Origin: an uncultured Shewanella sp.
Lineage (GTDB): Bacteria > Pseudomonadota > Gammaproteobacteria > Enterobacterales > Shewanellaceae
DNA length: 64,000 bases
Assembly: GCF_947495455.1 (NCBI RefSeq)
Contig: NZ_CANLZC010000007.1
Coordinates: 24,112 to 88,111, forward strand
Direction of reading: 5' to 3'
In this document: one piece after another, positions 8,073 through 16,633 of the stretch
Position numbering within the stretch: the stretch's first letter is position 1
Layout: the number at the start of each line of letters is the position of its first letter
Translations under genes and position numbers: made by a program
The notes under the pieces: model-generated
The model's database searches: none
The model's input: the letters and a program-made list of their open reading frames with translations, nothing else
Told to the model about the DNA's origin: nothing

Positions 8073-8783
8073 CTAAGCATATGACTTAAGTTGCGCCAAT
8101 AGTGCTTGATAAGCTTGAATGGGCTGACTGTGTGCTTGCTGATTTCCTTTAGCAATATTCTCATAATGAGCGATTGTTTTTATTAAGTAGTCTTGATGTG
8201 TTTTTAAGCTCAGATCCCACATTTTGTTGCCGACTGATGTTATGGGGTCCGTTGCTTGTGTTGAGACATGTATGATTTCGTAAAAGCGGTGATTATCTTG
8301 TATTAAAGATTCATCAATTAAGCCTAATTGCAGTTGCTTCAATCTTTGCCTTACCTTAAATTGATGATGAACAGGACAGATCAAAAACTCTAAAGGGATC
8401 TTGGAGTGTAACTGAAGCAAGTTTTCAATAATTTCAAGCGTGAGTTCGCCTCCGACACCTGCGATAATAATGAGTTGAGCTTGTGAACTGGGCTCTAGTG
8501 GAAGGCTTTTGGCGTTTAAACAGTGAGTGTGCCATTGGGTTGATATTGTTGCTTGATTTTTAGGGGCGAGCTGTGAGTAAAATCGCTTTAATTTGTCCTC
8601 TAAGTTTGCCATTACATGTGGCACAGTATCAACAAAATGGACATGGGAGGCTGCTTGCTTATCGAGCAAAGCTGCGCCGAGTAAGCCGTGATCGCAACAA
8701 CAATCCCAAATATGGGCATATTGTCGAGTTATCATTTGATTAATTTGGTGTAATCGTGGATTTAGCTTCAAAAAATGACTCAA
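8073..8783 (-). CDS. TrmK-family tRNA (adenine-N1) methyltransferase
   Basis: A 236-residue SAM-dependent methyltransferase. The SAM site is seen as WDCCCDHGLLGAALL near residue 30 and HFVDTVPHV. IIAGVGGELTLEII is the distinctive second motif of the TrmK family, which methylates N1 of A22 in some bacterial tRNAs. The target has been shown mainly in Gram-positive bacteria, so the substrate here is inferred. It is a single gene with no clear partners. Confidence 0.8.
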   Translation of the reverse strand: MSHFLKLNPRLHQINQMITRQYAHIWDCCCDHGLLGAALLDKQAASHVHFVDTVPHVMANLEDKLKRFYSQLAPKNQATISTQWHTHCLNAKSLPLEPSSQAQLIIIAGVGGELTLEIIENLLQLHSKIPLEFLICPVHHQFKVRQRLKQLQLGLIDESLIQDNHRFYEIIHVSTQATDPITSVGNKMWDLSLKTHQDYLIKTIAHYENIAKGNQQAHSQPIQAYQALLAQLKSYA

Positions 8784-8881
8784 CTTTTATTAATGGAATT
8801 TTATCAATGGCGAACTTTTTTCTATGGAGAGTGCGTCAATGGAAAGTGCTGTAATGCATTATTGGGTTGGATTCTTAAGTA

Positions 8882-9109
8882 TTAAATGATTTGCTCCATA
8901 TCAAGCTCAAGATCGGTACATCCTTTTTTGCAATAAATCCCCGATACAGCTGTAGATGGATCTGTTTTGGGTAATTTCAGTAATAAGCTTTGTCCGCATT
9001 TTTTACAAGGTACTGTTTGTCCTTTGAAAACCCGTTTGATCAAATTTTTTTGTTCATTATAGGATTGTGTCGTGGTTTGATTAATGCGCGTAAAATCCAC
9101 TTGTGCCAT
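8882..9109 (-). CDS. Small conserved-type protein with four cysteines
   Basis: A 75-residue soluble protein. CKKCG (residues 35-39) and CKKGC (about 60-64) could bind one zinc ion. The N-terminus MAQVDFTRINQTT and the acidic C-terminus show no other motif. It is preceded by an intergenic gap of 211 bp facing the cytochrome b561-type gene. I do not recognise the family; translation is supported by the clean cysteine spacing and an uninterrupted frame. Confidence 0.65.
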   Translation of the reverse strand: MAQVDFTRINQTTTQSYNEQKNLIKRVFKGQTVPCKKCGQSLLLKLPKTDPSTAVSGIYCKKGCTDLELDMEQII

Positions 9110-9320
9110 CGTTTGCTGCCTTTACTGCTCTTGTAATGATTTTGATCTGAGTCAATTACAATCTTTAAGATAAGCATCATTATACCTAAATCCAGTTTCA
9201 TCTAACAAGTCAGTCGACGTCGATAGGCTTCTCGATGAGTGAGTTTTCTCGATTTTGTTGTGTTTAGCAAGTAAGATGTTCGCCGAAAATAAAAAGCGGT
9301 ATTTCGTATAGGAAAATAAT

Positions 9321-10049
9321 ATGAATATTGAGCCACAAAGCCAGTCTACTGTACCTGTTTGGGATTTACCCAGTCGAATATTCCATTGGGTTAATTTATT
9401 TCTGGTGCTTTTGCTATTGTTTGTTGGTTTTATCATGTTGTTTAAACCTGAATTAGGGATCACAGGATTAGCCGCCAAAATTAAGTTAAAGGAATTACAT
9501 ATCATCATAGGTTATGGATTTACTATTAACCTTAGCTTACGAATATGCTGGGGCTTTATGGGGAACAAATTTGCCAGATGGAGTGCGTTATCGCTTAAAA
9601 AAGGAGAGGTTAAGGACTATGTTAAGATGATGAATCATCCTGATGCTCCGCAATACTTAGGCCATAATCCTCTTGGAAAAGTAATGATTATATTTATTTT
9701 GTTGACCTTAAGTATTATTGCTCTTACAGGTCTTATTCGAGCGGGAACCGATGTTTATTATCCCCCTTTTGGTGGCATGACTCAGCAATTTATTGCTCAA
9801 GAGAATACCGAACCTTCATCGATTAAACCTTATGACAAAACGGGAGTCGATGAGACCAAGGCTGCTTTGCTCAGCCCATATAAGAAACTCGCGGGGATTA
9901 TACATTTATACAGTGTGTATTTTTTGATGCTGCTTATTTTTCTTCATGTTTTGGGTGTGATTTGGGCGGAAATCACCCATCAGCCTGGCATTGTATCGGC
10001 AATGATTTCAGGTAATAAATCCATTAAATTAACAGATAAGTCGCGATAA
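9321..10049 (+). CDS. Cytochrome b561-type di-haem membrane protein
   Basis: A 242-residue inner-membrane protein with four predicted helices (about residues 22-45, 57-77, 110-130 and 190-213). Candidate haem-ligand histidines lie in FHWVNL, LHIIIGY, IHLYSVY and FLHVLGV. The motif VWDLPSRIFHW is typical of the cytochrome b/b6 domain of CybB-like and Ni-Fe-hydrogenase-type b cytochromes. It would pass electrons between quinones and a c-type partner, but no partner gene is adjacent. AGGA lies upstream of the ATG. Confidence 0.85.
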   Translation: MNIEPQSQSTVPVWDLPSRIFHWVNLFLVLLLLFVGFIMLFKPELGITGLAAKIKLKELHIIIGYGFTINLSLRICWGFMGNKFARWSALSLKKGEVKDYVKMMNHPDAPQYLGHNPLGKVMIIFILLTLSIIALTGLIRAGTDVYYPPFGGMTQQFIAQENTEPSSIKPYDKTGVDETKAALLSPYKKLAGIIHLYSVYFLMLLIFLHVLGVIWAEITHQPGIVSAMISGNKSIKLTDKSR

Positions 10050-10112
10050 CGTAGAGACACAGGTAGGTTGTTTGACCTATCGTTATTATTCATTTCCTAA
10101 TTGAGTTATACA

Positions 10113-10313
10113 ATGAGCCAAGATAACGATACGAGAAATAGCAAGGAAGATCATCTTCATTCATTAGAGTCCGCTTCGGCTGAAATAAAATTGGCGGTTG
10201 ATTTGATTTTTTTATTGGAAAGCAATGAGATCGATCCTCATGTGGCTTTGCAAGCCTTGTCGATAGTGAAACAAGATTTAGAAGCAAAAATTAACCAACA
10301 GGATTCTGACTAA
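10113..10313 (+). CDS. ybaM: YbaM-like small protein (DUF2496)
   Basis: A 66-residue protein. The central run EIKLAVDLIFLLESNEID, followed by VALQALSIVKQDLE, matches the YbaM family of gammaproteobacteria, whose function is unknown. The frame could open at TTG 10101, but ATG 10113 gives the family-like length. It lies 63 bp after the cytochrome gene, possibly in the same transcript, and a hairpin follows. Confidence 0.75.
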   Translation: MSQDNDTRNSKEDHLHSLESASAEIKLAVDLIFLLESNEIDPHVALQALSIVKQDLEAKINQQDSD

Positions 10314-10333
10314 CGGATCAATAACAGAGGTTG

Positions 10334-10366
10334 GAGCCGCTTTATCTCATGGCAATAGCGGCTTTA
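10334..10366. terminator. Possible terminator between convergent genes
   Basis: AGCCGCT and AGCGGCT form a 7-base stem with a 15-base loop and a short T-run on the plus strand only. Confidence 0.45.
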
Positions 10367-10387
10367 TCCCTTTCAGCATGAGACGAT

Positions 10388-11626
10388 TTAAGACATAACA
10401 AAGACTATCCATAGATAACTGAAAATAAGAGACACTATTGTGATAGGGAGTAATATTAAGGCAAACTCCCAAAAGCTGAAAGGTTTAGCATTAAATTTTT
10501 CGGTTTGTTGGACCACAATGACATTACTTGCTGCACTGATAATAAAGAGGTTTCCGGCTAGCGTACTTGTTGCTGACAACAGCATCATGGTCGATAGGGA
10601 TTGTTGAGTCAACAAGTGTAAATAGATTTCGATGAGGGGAACATTAGAGAATAATTGGCTTCCCCAAAAACTGATCATAGTAAGCAAAGGAGGATGATTA
10701 AGTTCATTAATTTTGGGGCCTAACCAAGTTTGTAAATCTCCTGATGCCAAGACTGCGCCTGTCACAATAAACATGGCCACGAAGAATACGAGTGTTGCCC
10801 AATCGACTTCTTTGAAGACGGTATTTCGATGGGGGTTAAAGAGATAAACGGGTAAGCATGCAATGAGTGCCATAATGCCTATGGGAACCTGATAGCTTGG
10901 ATTAATGCTAATGAGTAGGCTATCGCCTAGAATCATAGCAATGAGTAGACCGACACTTAAATAAGAGGGCCAAGTACTGCCATGGTTAGGTTTAGGAAGG
11001 TCGACATCTTCTTTGCAAGTTTGCCCCCATGCTCTTTGTACGTAAAGCAACCAGAAAAAGGCAAATGTCATTGAAAATAGGGTTGGAACAACTAACCACA
11101 ATGCAAAGCTACTCATAGGATTAGTGATATGTCCTCTGGCGGCAATTAAAATATTTTGTGGATTACCGATAGGGGTAAACATGCTGCCAATCGTGACCGA
11201 AGTGCATAATGCAATGAGTAATACTGTAGGGCGAATTTTTAATAATCTGGCTAAGGTCAGTGCAATGGGCGTTCCAATAACCGCTGCTGCATCATTGGTA
11301 AGTAATGCTGCTGTGATCCCTGAAAATACCATTAAAAAAAATAATGAAATGGAAATACTTGGGTGATGTTTATTAAGGTAGTCACACATGCGATCGGATA
11401 TGCCGCTGTCATATAATGCTGCGGCAATGGAGAACACACCAAATAAATAAGCAATCACATTCCAATCAATATTGAAAAAAGCATCTTTTAGACTCACTTC
11501 TCCCATGATTAAAATGACAATGGCGCCTATCGACATGATGTGCCAAATTCGTAACCCACTGGGAAGCCATTGCCGAACAGAGATTAAAATAAAAATGATG
11601 ATGGTGGTAATTAAACTTAATGACAT
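10388..11626 (-). CDS. SLC13/ArsB-type ion transporter
   Basis: A 412-residue polytopic membrane protein of the ion-transporter superfamily that includes ArsB, NhaD and SLC13/DASS anion carriers. The signature hairpin TNDAAAVIGTPIALTLA and the motif SMFTPIGNPQNILIA sit in the first half. The corresponding region of the second half contains SNVPLIEIYL and AGNLFIISAASNVIV. The substrate (anion, arsenite or sodium) cannot be read from this. No ars or sulfate genes are close. The gene is monocistronic. Confidence 0.82.
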   Translation of the reverse strand: MSLSLITTIIIFILISVRQWLPSGLRIWHIMSIGAIVILIMGEVSLKDAFFNIDWNVIAYLFGVFSIAAALYDSGISDRMCDYLNKHHPSISISLFFLMVFSGITAALLTNDAAAVIGTPIALTLARLLKIRPTVLLIALCTSVTIGSMFTPIGNPQNILIAARGHITNPMSSFALWLVVPTLFSMTFAFFWLLYVQRAWGQTCKEDVDLPKPNHGSTWPSYLSVGLLIAMILGDSLLISINPSYQVPIGIMALIACLPVYLFNPHRNTVFKEVDWATLVFFVAMFIVTGAVLASGDLQTWLGPKINELNHPPLLTMISFWGSQLFSNVPLIEIYLHLLTQQSLSTMMLLSATSTLAGNLFIISAASNVIVVQQTEKFNAKPFSFWEFALILLPITIVSLIFSYLWIVFVMS

Positions 11627-11886
11627 AGAAGCTAATGCCTTACATTTTCGATTTTCATGAATTGAATGAGGCTTAAGTTTATCTGTTATGCATGTTTTCG
11701 TTGCCTTATTAACCTGACTATCTGAGGCACTTTGTCATAGTTTTTAAAAACAGCGTCTTGTTGTTTTTAAATGGATTTAACTTGTTTATGAATGACTTTA
11801 TGTTTTTGGTATTTGCAGATGACTCGTTGCCTCTCTTTTAAATACTAGTTTAAACATGCTGATATGGGGTTCTTAATAAACTTTGC

Positions 11887-11918
11887 TTGACCTTAGATAA
11901 TACTCCAAGGTTTATAGT
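11887..11918 (+). promoter_or_regulatory. MerR-family metal-responsive promoter of the zntA-type gene
   Basis: TTGACC (-35, 11887-11892) and TATAGT (-10, 11913-11918) are separated by an over-long 20-base spacer. Inside it lies the dyad ACCTTAGA-6-TCCAAGGT with one mismatch. This is the layout of ZntR/CueR/CadR promoters, where the regulator twists the long spacer to activate. No merR-type gene is in the window. The rest of 11627-12034 shows no gene. Confidence 0.8.
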
Positions 11919-12034
11919 TAAGCTATATTGTGCACGTGATGACTTAATTGGGACTTATTGGGAGTTATTGAGTGTGCTTAATTTGAGTGTAAACGTCACC
12001 ATTGAACAGGTGATGTCTTTTAGGAGTGTTACCC

Positions 12035-14266
12035 ATGGCTGGCCAGAGTTGTAATAGAGAAGAGCCTCACCTTCACCTTGTCGGAAATAAAGTTGAAAGC
12101 AAGAGCAAGCGCACTTGTTGTTCAGTCAATAGTGGGCATGATGAAGGAGAGTCTTTGGCACGAGCTCGTTCGGGGCATACACAAAGCTGGACAGTTTTAG
12201 GAATGGATTGCCCCAGTTGTGCTCAAAAGTTAGAAAAGGCATTAATGTCTTTAAAAGGGGTTGTGAGTGCAAAGGTCATGTTTGCCACTGAGAAGCTAAT
12301 TGTTCACTTTGAGTCTTCAAATATGGTGGATAAAATTGAAGCTAAGGCAATGGAAACCGGTGTCAGACTCGCTAAGAATAAAAGTGCAACTAAGCACGTA
12401 GAGCAGAGTTTCATTAGGCAGAATTTATCCGTTATTGTGATTGCTTTAATGATGTTACTGTCGTTTCTGATCAGCCAATATTTTGTGGCATGGGGAAGCA
12501 TAGCATTTACATTAACCACGATACTGGGCCTATTACCTATTGTTAAAAAGGCGTTAACTTTAGCGCGTTCTGGTACGCCTTTTTCCATTGAAACTCTAAT
12601 GAGTGTTGCGGCAATCGGGGCGCTATATTTAGGCGCGACGGCGGAAGCGGGTATGGTGCTATTGCTCTTTTTAATTGGTGAACGTTTAGAAGGATACGCT
12701 GCACAAAGAGCACGTAGTGGTGTGAAGGCCTTGATGGATTTAGTGCCTGAGGAAGCCACGGTCATTAAGAAAAATGGCACTAAAGTGAAGGTTTCAGTTG
12801 CGTCTTTAGTCAAAGGTGATGTGATTGAAGTTGCCCCAGGTGCTAGGTTACCTGCTGATGCCCAATTATTAGATATTATCGCCAGTTTTGATGAAAGTGC
12901 GTTGACGGGGGAGTCCGTACCTGTAGAGCATGTGCCCGGCGATAAAATAATGGCGGGTTCGTTAGTGGCTGATAAAGTTGTGCGATTAAGAATTATATCT
13001 GCACAAGGAGAAAATGCCATTGATCGCATTTTACATTTAATTGAAGATGCGCAGTCCCGCAAAGCGCCGCTCGAGCGTTTTTTAGATACCTTTAGTCGTT
13101 GGTATACGCCAGCCATGATTATGTTAGCGGCTTTAGTGATTGTGATCCCACCACTGTTTTTTGCACAATTGTGGAGTGAATGGCTTTATCGGGGTTTAAC
13201 TTTATTATTGATTGCCTGCCCTTGTGCGTTAGTGATTTCGACTCCCGCAGCAATCACCTCTGGATTAGCGGCAGGGGCCAGAAGAGGCGCTTTGATTAAA
13301 GGCGGCGCTGCATTAGAGCAACTGGGTCATATTAAGACAGTGGCTTTTGATAAAACGGGAACCCTGACACAAGGTCAACCTATGGTGACTGATCTTGTGT
13401 GCTGGAAGGGAGAGGAGCAAAGATTATTAAGGCAAGCCGCTGCGGTGGAAATGGGATCCTTACATCCTTTAGCGGTGGCCGTGGTGAATGCCGCTCTAGA
13501 TAAAGGCATTGAGGTTAAAGAAGCTGCATTCCGTGAAGCATTACCCGGGCGAGGCATTCAAGGGACTGTAGAAGGGGAGCTTATTCAGCTATATGCTGCG
13601 AATAGGCTGCCTTCACAAATCACCTTGAGTGCAGTGCAACAAAGTGAAGCCATCGCGTTAGAGGAGCAAGGTAAGACCTTAGTGATAGTATTAAGAGATG
13701 GTGTGCCCATAGGCATGATAGCTTGGCGGGATAACTTACGTGAGGATGCTAAAGGAGCCATATTGGCATTAAAAAACATGGGCATTAACTCAGTCATGTT
13801 AACGGGTGATAACCCTCGTGCCGCCGCTGCCATTGCTGCTGAAATTGACATTGATTTTCAAGCAGGCTTATTGCCTGCCGATAAAGTCTTTGCTGTTGAA
13901 AAAGCCAATGCTAAGGCCAATGTTGCTATGGTGGGTGATGGAATTAATGATGCGCCTGCTATGAAAACGGCATCAATTGGTATTGCAATGGGGGGAGGAA
14001 CGGATGTTGCATTAGAAACAGCCGATGCAGCATTAACCCATAATCGTTTAATTGAGCTGCCTGCAATGATAGCGTTATCCCAAGCGACGCTACGAAATAT
14101 TCGACAAAATATCACCTTGGCTCTTGGCCTTAAGGCCGTATTTTTAGTGACCACATTATTGGGATTCACGGGCTTGTGGCTAGCGATTCTCGCAGATAGT
14201 GGCGCGACCGCTTTAGTGACATTGAATGCGTTACGTTTATTAGGGTTCAAAGCCAAACAGAATTAG
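12035..14266 (+). CDS. zntA: Zinc/cadmium/lead-exporting P-type ATPase (ZntA type)
   Basis: A 743-residue P1B ATPase that pumps soft divalent metals out of the cytoplasm. An N-terminal tail rich in His and Cys (HLHL, TCCS, GHDE) precedes a metal-binding domain with GMDCPSC (56-62). The actuator TGES is at 291-294, the transmembrane CPC at 395-397, the phosphorylation motif DKTGT from 439, HP at 477-478 and MVGDGINDAP near 635. MDCPSC and CPC fit the ZntA/CadA group rather than copper pumps. The start at ATG 12035 has AGGAG upstream; an in-frame GTG at 12026 overlaps that site. The MerR-type promoter upstream supports metal induction. Confidence 0.93.
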   Translation: MAGQSCNREEPHLHLVGNKVESKSKRTCCSVNSGHDEGESLARARSGHTQSWTVLGMDCPSCAQKLEKALMSLKGVVSAKVMFATEKLIVHFESSNMVDKIEAKAMETGVRLAKNKSATKHVEQSFIRQNLSVIVIALMMLLSFLISQYFVAWGSIAFTLTTILGLLPIVKKALTLARSGTPFSIETLMSVAAIGALYLGATAEAGMVLLLFLIGERLEGYAAQRARSGVKALMDLVPEEATVIKKNGTKVKVSVASLVKGDVIEVAPGARLPADAQLLDIIASFDESALTGESVPVEHVPGDKIMAGSLVADKVVRLRIISAQGENAIDRILHLIEDAQSRKAPLERFLDTFSRWYTPAMIMLAALVIVIPPLFFAQLWSEWLYRGLTLLLIACPCALVISTPAAITSGLAAGARRGALIKGGAALEQLGHIKTVAFDKTGTLTQGQPMVTDLVCWKGEEQRLLRQAAAVEMGSLHPLAVAVVNAALDKGIEVKEAAFREALPGRGIQGTVEGELIQLYAANRLPSQITLSAVQQSEAIALEEQGKTLVIVLRDGVPIGMIAWRDNLREDAKGAILALKNMGINSVMLTGDNPRAAAAIAAEIDIDFQAGLLPADKVFAVEKANAKANVAMVGDGINDAPAMKTASIGIAMGGGTDVALETADAALTHNRLIELPAMIALSQATLRNIRQNITLALGLKAVFLVTTLLGFTGLWLAILADSGATALVTLNALRLLGFKAKQN

Positions 14267-14291
14267 CTTATTTTAATCGTTAGGTTTATCA

Positions 14292-14327
14292 AAAGATATC
14301 GAAGACTTGATCTTCGATATCTTTATA
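14292..14327 (+). terminator. Hairpin terminator after zntA
   Basis: A perfect 14-base inverted repeat (AAAGATATCGAAGA / TCTTCGATATCTTT) has a 5-base loop and a short T-rich tail, about 25 bases after the stop. Confidence 0.7.
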
Positions 14328-14589
14328 TCAAAATATGAATTTTTTTGTTAATAAACCAATTAATATTTCAGTGTTAGTCGTTAAACATAATTTTTCTGTT
14401 TTATTTTTTCTTGCTCAGGCTTAGTCATATTGACGTAAACGTCAGTTTAAAACGATTGTTTTACTTTTGTTAAATATTATTCGCCAATAACATAATGATC
14501 TATCGTTTATTATTGCCTTTTCTTATGGGTAAGTTCAAAACATAGACACACACTTTTCTGTTTTCTTTCGTGATTTATTTAAGTATTTA

Positions 14590-14612
14590 TTTTATTACAC
14601 ATGGTAATAAAA
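14590..14612. promoter_or_regulatory. Palindromic operator candidate upstream of aceB (site 1)
   Basis: Perfect 9-base arms TTTTATTAC and GTAATAAAA are separated by five bases. It lies about 320 bp before the aceB start in a 665-bp intergenic region. The ATTAC/GTAAT half-sites recall regulators of the HexR type, but the spacing differs from the HexR consensus I know, so the binder is open. Confidence 0.4.
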
Positions 14613-14649
14613 TTACGTAACAACTTTCACGTGTCCTTCCTTGGTAAAA

Positions 14650-14660
14650 TTGTCTGACAA
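14650..14660. promoter_or_regulatory. GntR-type operator candidate upstream of aceB (site 2)
   Basis: TTGTCTGACAA is a perfect palindrome around one central base. Its form (TTGTC-N-GACAA) is common for GntR-family repressors of organic acid genes. Confidence 0.4.
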
Positions 14661-14751
14661 ATTATTCTTTGTCAATTGATAATCAAGTTGCTCATTGTCT
14701 GTTTTATATTAAATTTATTTTATTTCAGTTATTTATCTTTGGTTTTATTTT

Positions 14752-14764
14752 TTGGTCAGACCAA
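14752..14764. promoter_or_regulatory. FadR-like operator upstream of aceB (site 3)
   Basis: TTGGTCAGACCAA is a perfect palindrome that contains TGGTC-N-GACCA, the core recognised by FadR-type GntR regulators of fatty acid metabolism. Control of the glyoxylate shunt by fatty acid status would make physiological sense. It lies about 170 bp upstream of the aceB start. The rest of 14328-14931 is AT-rich with no gene. Confidence 0.55.
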
Positions 14765-14931
14765 TTTAAATCGCTAGAATGATTCTTTTTTTATTTTTCA
14801 TCTTTAATTTTCTAAGTTGCATTATTTTTATTTTGTCTTTAAATTTTGTTGTAATTAAACATTTGAAAGTAAGTGTGCTTACTTTCTCTTGTCTCTTTTA
14901 TAGATGGAATACGGAATATGGAGTCGTCGAG

Positions 14932-16557
14932 ATGCTAACCAATACAATAGAAGAAAAACAAATCACCGCTGCATCTCTTGTGATTAAAGGGAGCGCTCAA
15001 GAACAAGTCCTGATCCAACAGAGTAAAGTGCTGTCAACGGGCACAGTCAGTTTAATTGAAAAGATCTGTGAGCAATTTAATGATGAAGTGGCTGAGTTAC
15101 TTAACATGCGAGTGCTAAAGCAGCAGTCTATTGATAAGGGGACTTTGCCAGCATTTTTAACAGAAACCAAGCAAATACGGGACTCTCAATGGTGTGTTGC
15201 ACCTATTCCTAAAGATTTGCAAGATAGGCGAGTTGAGCTAACCGGTCCTGTGGATCGTGATACTCTAATAAATGGCATAAATTCAAATGCAAAGGTGTTT
15301 ATTGCTGATTTCGAAGATGCATTAGCGCCCAGTTGGGAACATATTCTTAAGGGTCAGAAAAATCTTCGTGATGTGATCAATGAGAAAGAGGATAAAATTG
15401 ACTCAGTCAATGATGATGCTCGAATGAAAACCGTATTAATGTGTCGCATAAGAGGCTTGCATATGCTTGAAAAGCATGTGACTTTCAAAGGGGAGCCGAT
15501 CCCAGCCGCTTTTTTTGATTTTTGTGTTTACTTTCATAATAACTATCTTAAATTGTTAGAAAAAGAAAGTGCACCTTATTTTTACATTCCTAAATTAGAA
15601 AGCCATTTAGAAGCGAGATTATGGGCCAAGATCTTTGCATTTGTCGAAGATCGTTATTGCTTACGCCCAGGCACGATAAAATGTACTTGCTTGATTGAAA
15701 CCTTACCTGCCGTTTTTGAAATGGAAGAGATATTGTATGAGTTACGCGCTAATATCGTCGCATTGAATTGTGGCCGTTGGGATTATATTTTCAGTTATAT
15801 TAAAACGCTAAAAAATCATAAAGATCGTATATTACCCGATACACAAGCAGTCACTATGAACGCCTCCTTGATGAGTGCTTACTCAAGGCTATTAGTCAAA
15901 ACCTGTCATAAACGAGGAGCAATGGCGATTGGTGGTTTGGCTGCCAGTATTCCCAGTGAGAAAACAGACAGCAATGCTCAACTATTAACTCACGTGTTTA
16001 ATGATAAAAAAGTGGAAGCCAGTCACGGTCATGATGGTACTTGGGTGGCGCATGTTGGATTAATCGACACTTCTATGGCTGCATTTGAGCAATTTATTGG
16101 CGTAAACCATAAGAATCAACTTCATGTTACCCGTGACGTTGATGCGCCTATTACGGCAAAAGAGCTATTGATGCCTTGTCAAGGTGAGCGTACCGAAGAG
16201 GGGATGCGATTGAATTTACGTATTGCATTGCAATATATTCAGGCGTGGATTAATGGGCAAGCTTGTGTGCCTATTTATGGATTACTGGAAGATGCCTCTA
16301 CCGCCGAAATTGCGCGGACCTCAATTTGGCAATGGATCAAGCATCAAGTGTTGATATCCAATGGATTACGAGTGACGAAATCTTTAGTCAAGAAGATGTT
16401 AATTGAAGAATTGGCTAAGGTGAAACAGGAAATCGGCGATCACGAATTTACTCATGGCCGTTATACACAAGCTGCGGTATTGCTAGAAAATATGTTATTG
16501 GCGGATGAATTGGTGGATTTTTTAACTGAGCCCGCTTCAAATTTACTGATTGCTTAA
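14932..16557 (+). CDS. aceB: Malate synthase A
   Basis: A 541-residue enzyme condensing glyoxylate with acetyl-CoA to malate, the second step of the glyoxylate shunt. Family segments include VELTGPVDRDTLINGINS, FIADFEDALAP, VLMCRIRGLHMLEKHV, CLIETLPAVFEMEEILYELR and ALNCGRWDYIFSYIK. The frame is open upstream to 14779, but that stretch reads as a biased hydrophobic tail from AT-rich leader DNA. ATG 14932 has GGAG upstream and gives the usual length of about 540. aceA follows after 76 bp, so the two form an operon. Confidence 0.95.
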   Translation: MLTNTIEEKQITAASLVIKGSAQEQVLIQQSKVLSTGTVSLIEKICEQFNDEVAELLNMRVLKQQSIDKGTLPAFLTETKQIRDSQWCVAPIPKDLQDRRVELTGPVDRDTLINGINSNAKVFIADFEDALAPSWEHILKGQKNLRDVINEKEDKIDSVNDDARMKTVLMCRIRGLHMLEKHVTFKGEPIPAAFFDFCVYFHNNYLKLLEKESAPYFYIPKLESHLEARLWAKIFAFVEDRYCLRPGTIKCTCLIETLPAVFEMEEILYELRANIVALNCGRWDYIFSYIKTLKNHKDRILPDTQAVTMNASLMSAYSRLLVKTCHKRGAMAIGGLAASIPSEKTDSNAQLLTHVFNDKKVEASHGHDGTWVAHVGLIDTSMAAFEQFIGVNHKNQLHVTRDVDAPITAKELLMPCQGERTEEGMRLNLRIALQYIQAWINGQACVPIYGLLEDASTAEIARTSIWQWIKHQVLISNGLRVTKSLVKKMLIEELAKVKQEIGDHEFTHGRYTQAAVLLENMLLADELVDFLTEPASNLLIA

Positions 16558-16633
16558 CACAATAGGTTTGCACAACAACAGGTGGATGAAATGAAACAGT
16601 AAACCTGTTTTAGATAAACCGAAGGAGACGATT

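Noticed and set aside
9152..9508. 118-residue minus-strand ORF
   Set aside because: It overlaps the start of the well-supported cytochrome b561-type gene and has no domain or ribosome-binding site.
12304..13116. 270-residue minus-strand ORF
   Set aside because: It is a shadow of the zntA-type gene, which has all P-type ATPase motifs in the sense frame.
14779..14931. N-terminal hydrophobic extension of malate synthase
   Set aside because: It is translated AT-rich leader containing no family sequence. ATG 14932 has a ribosome-binding site and gives the normal length.
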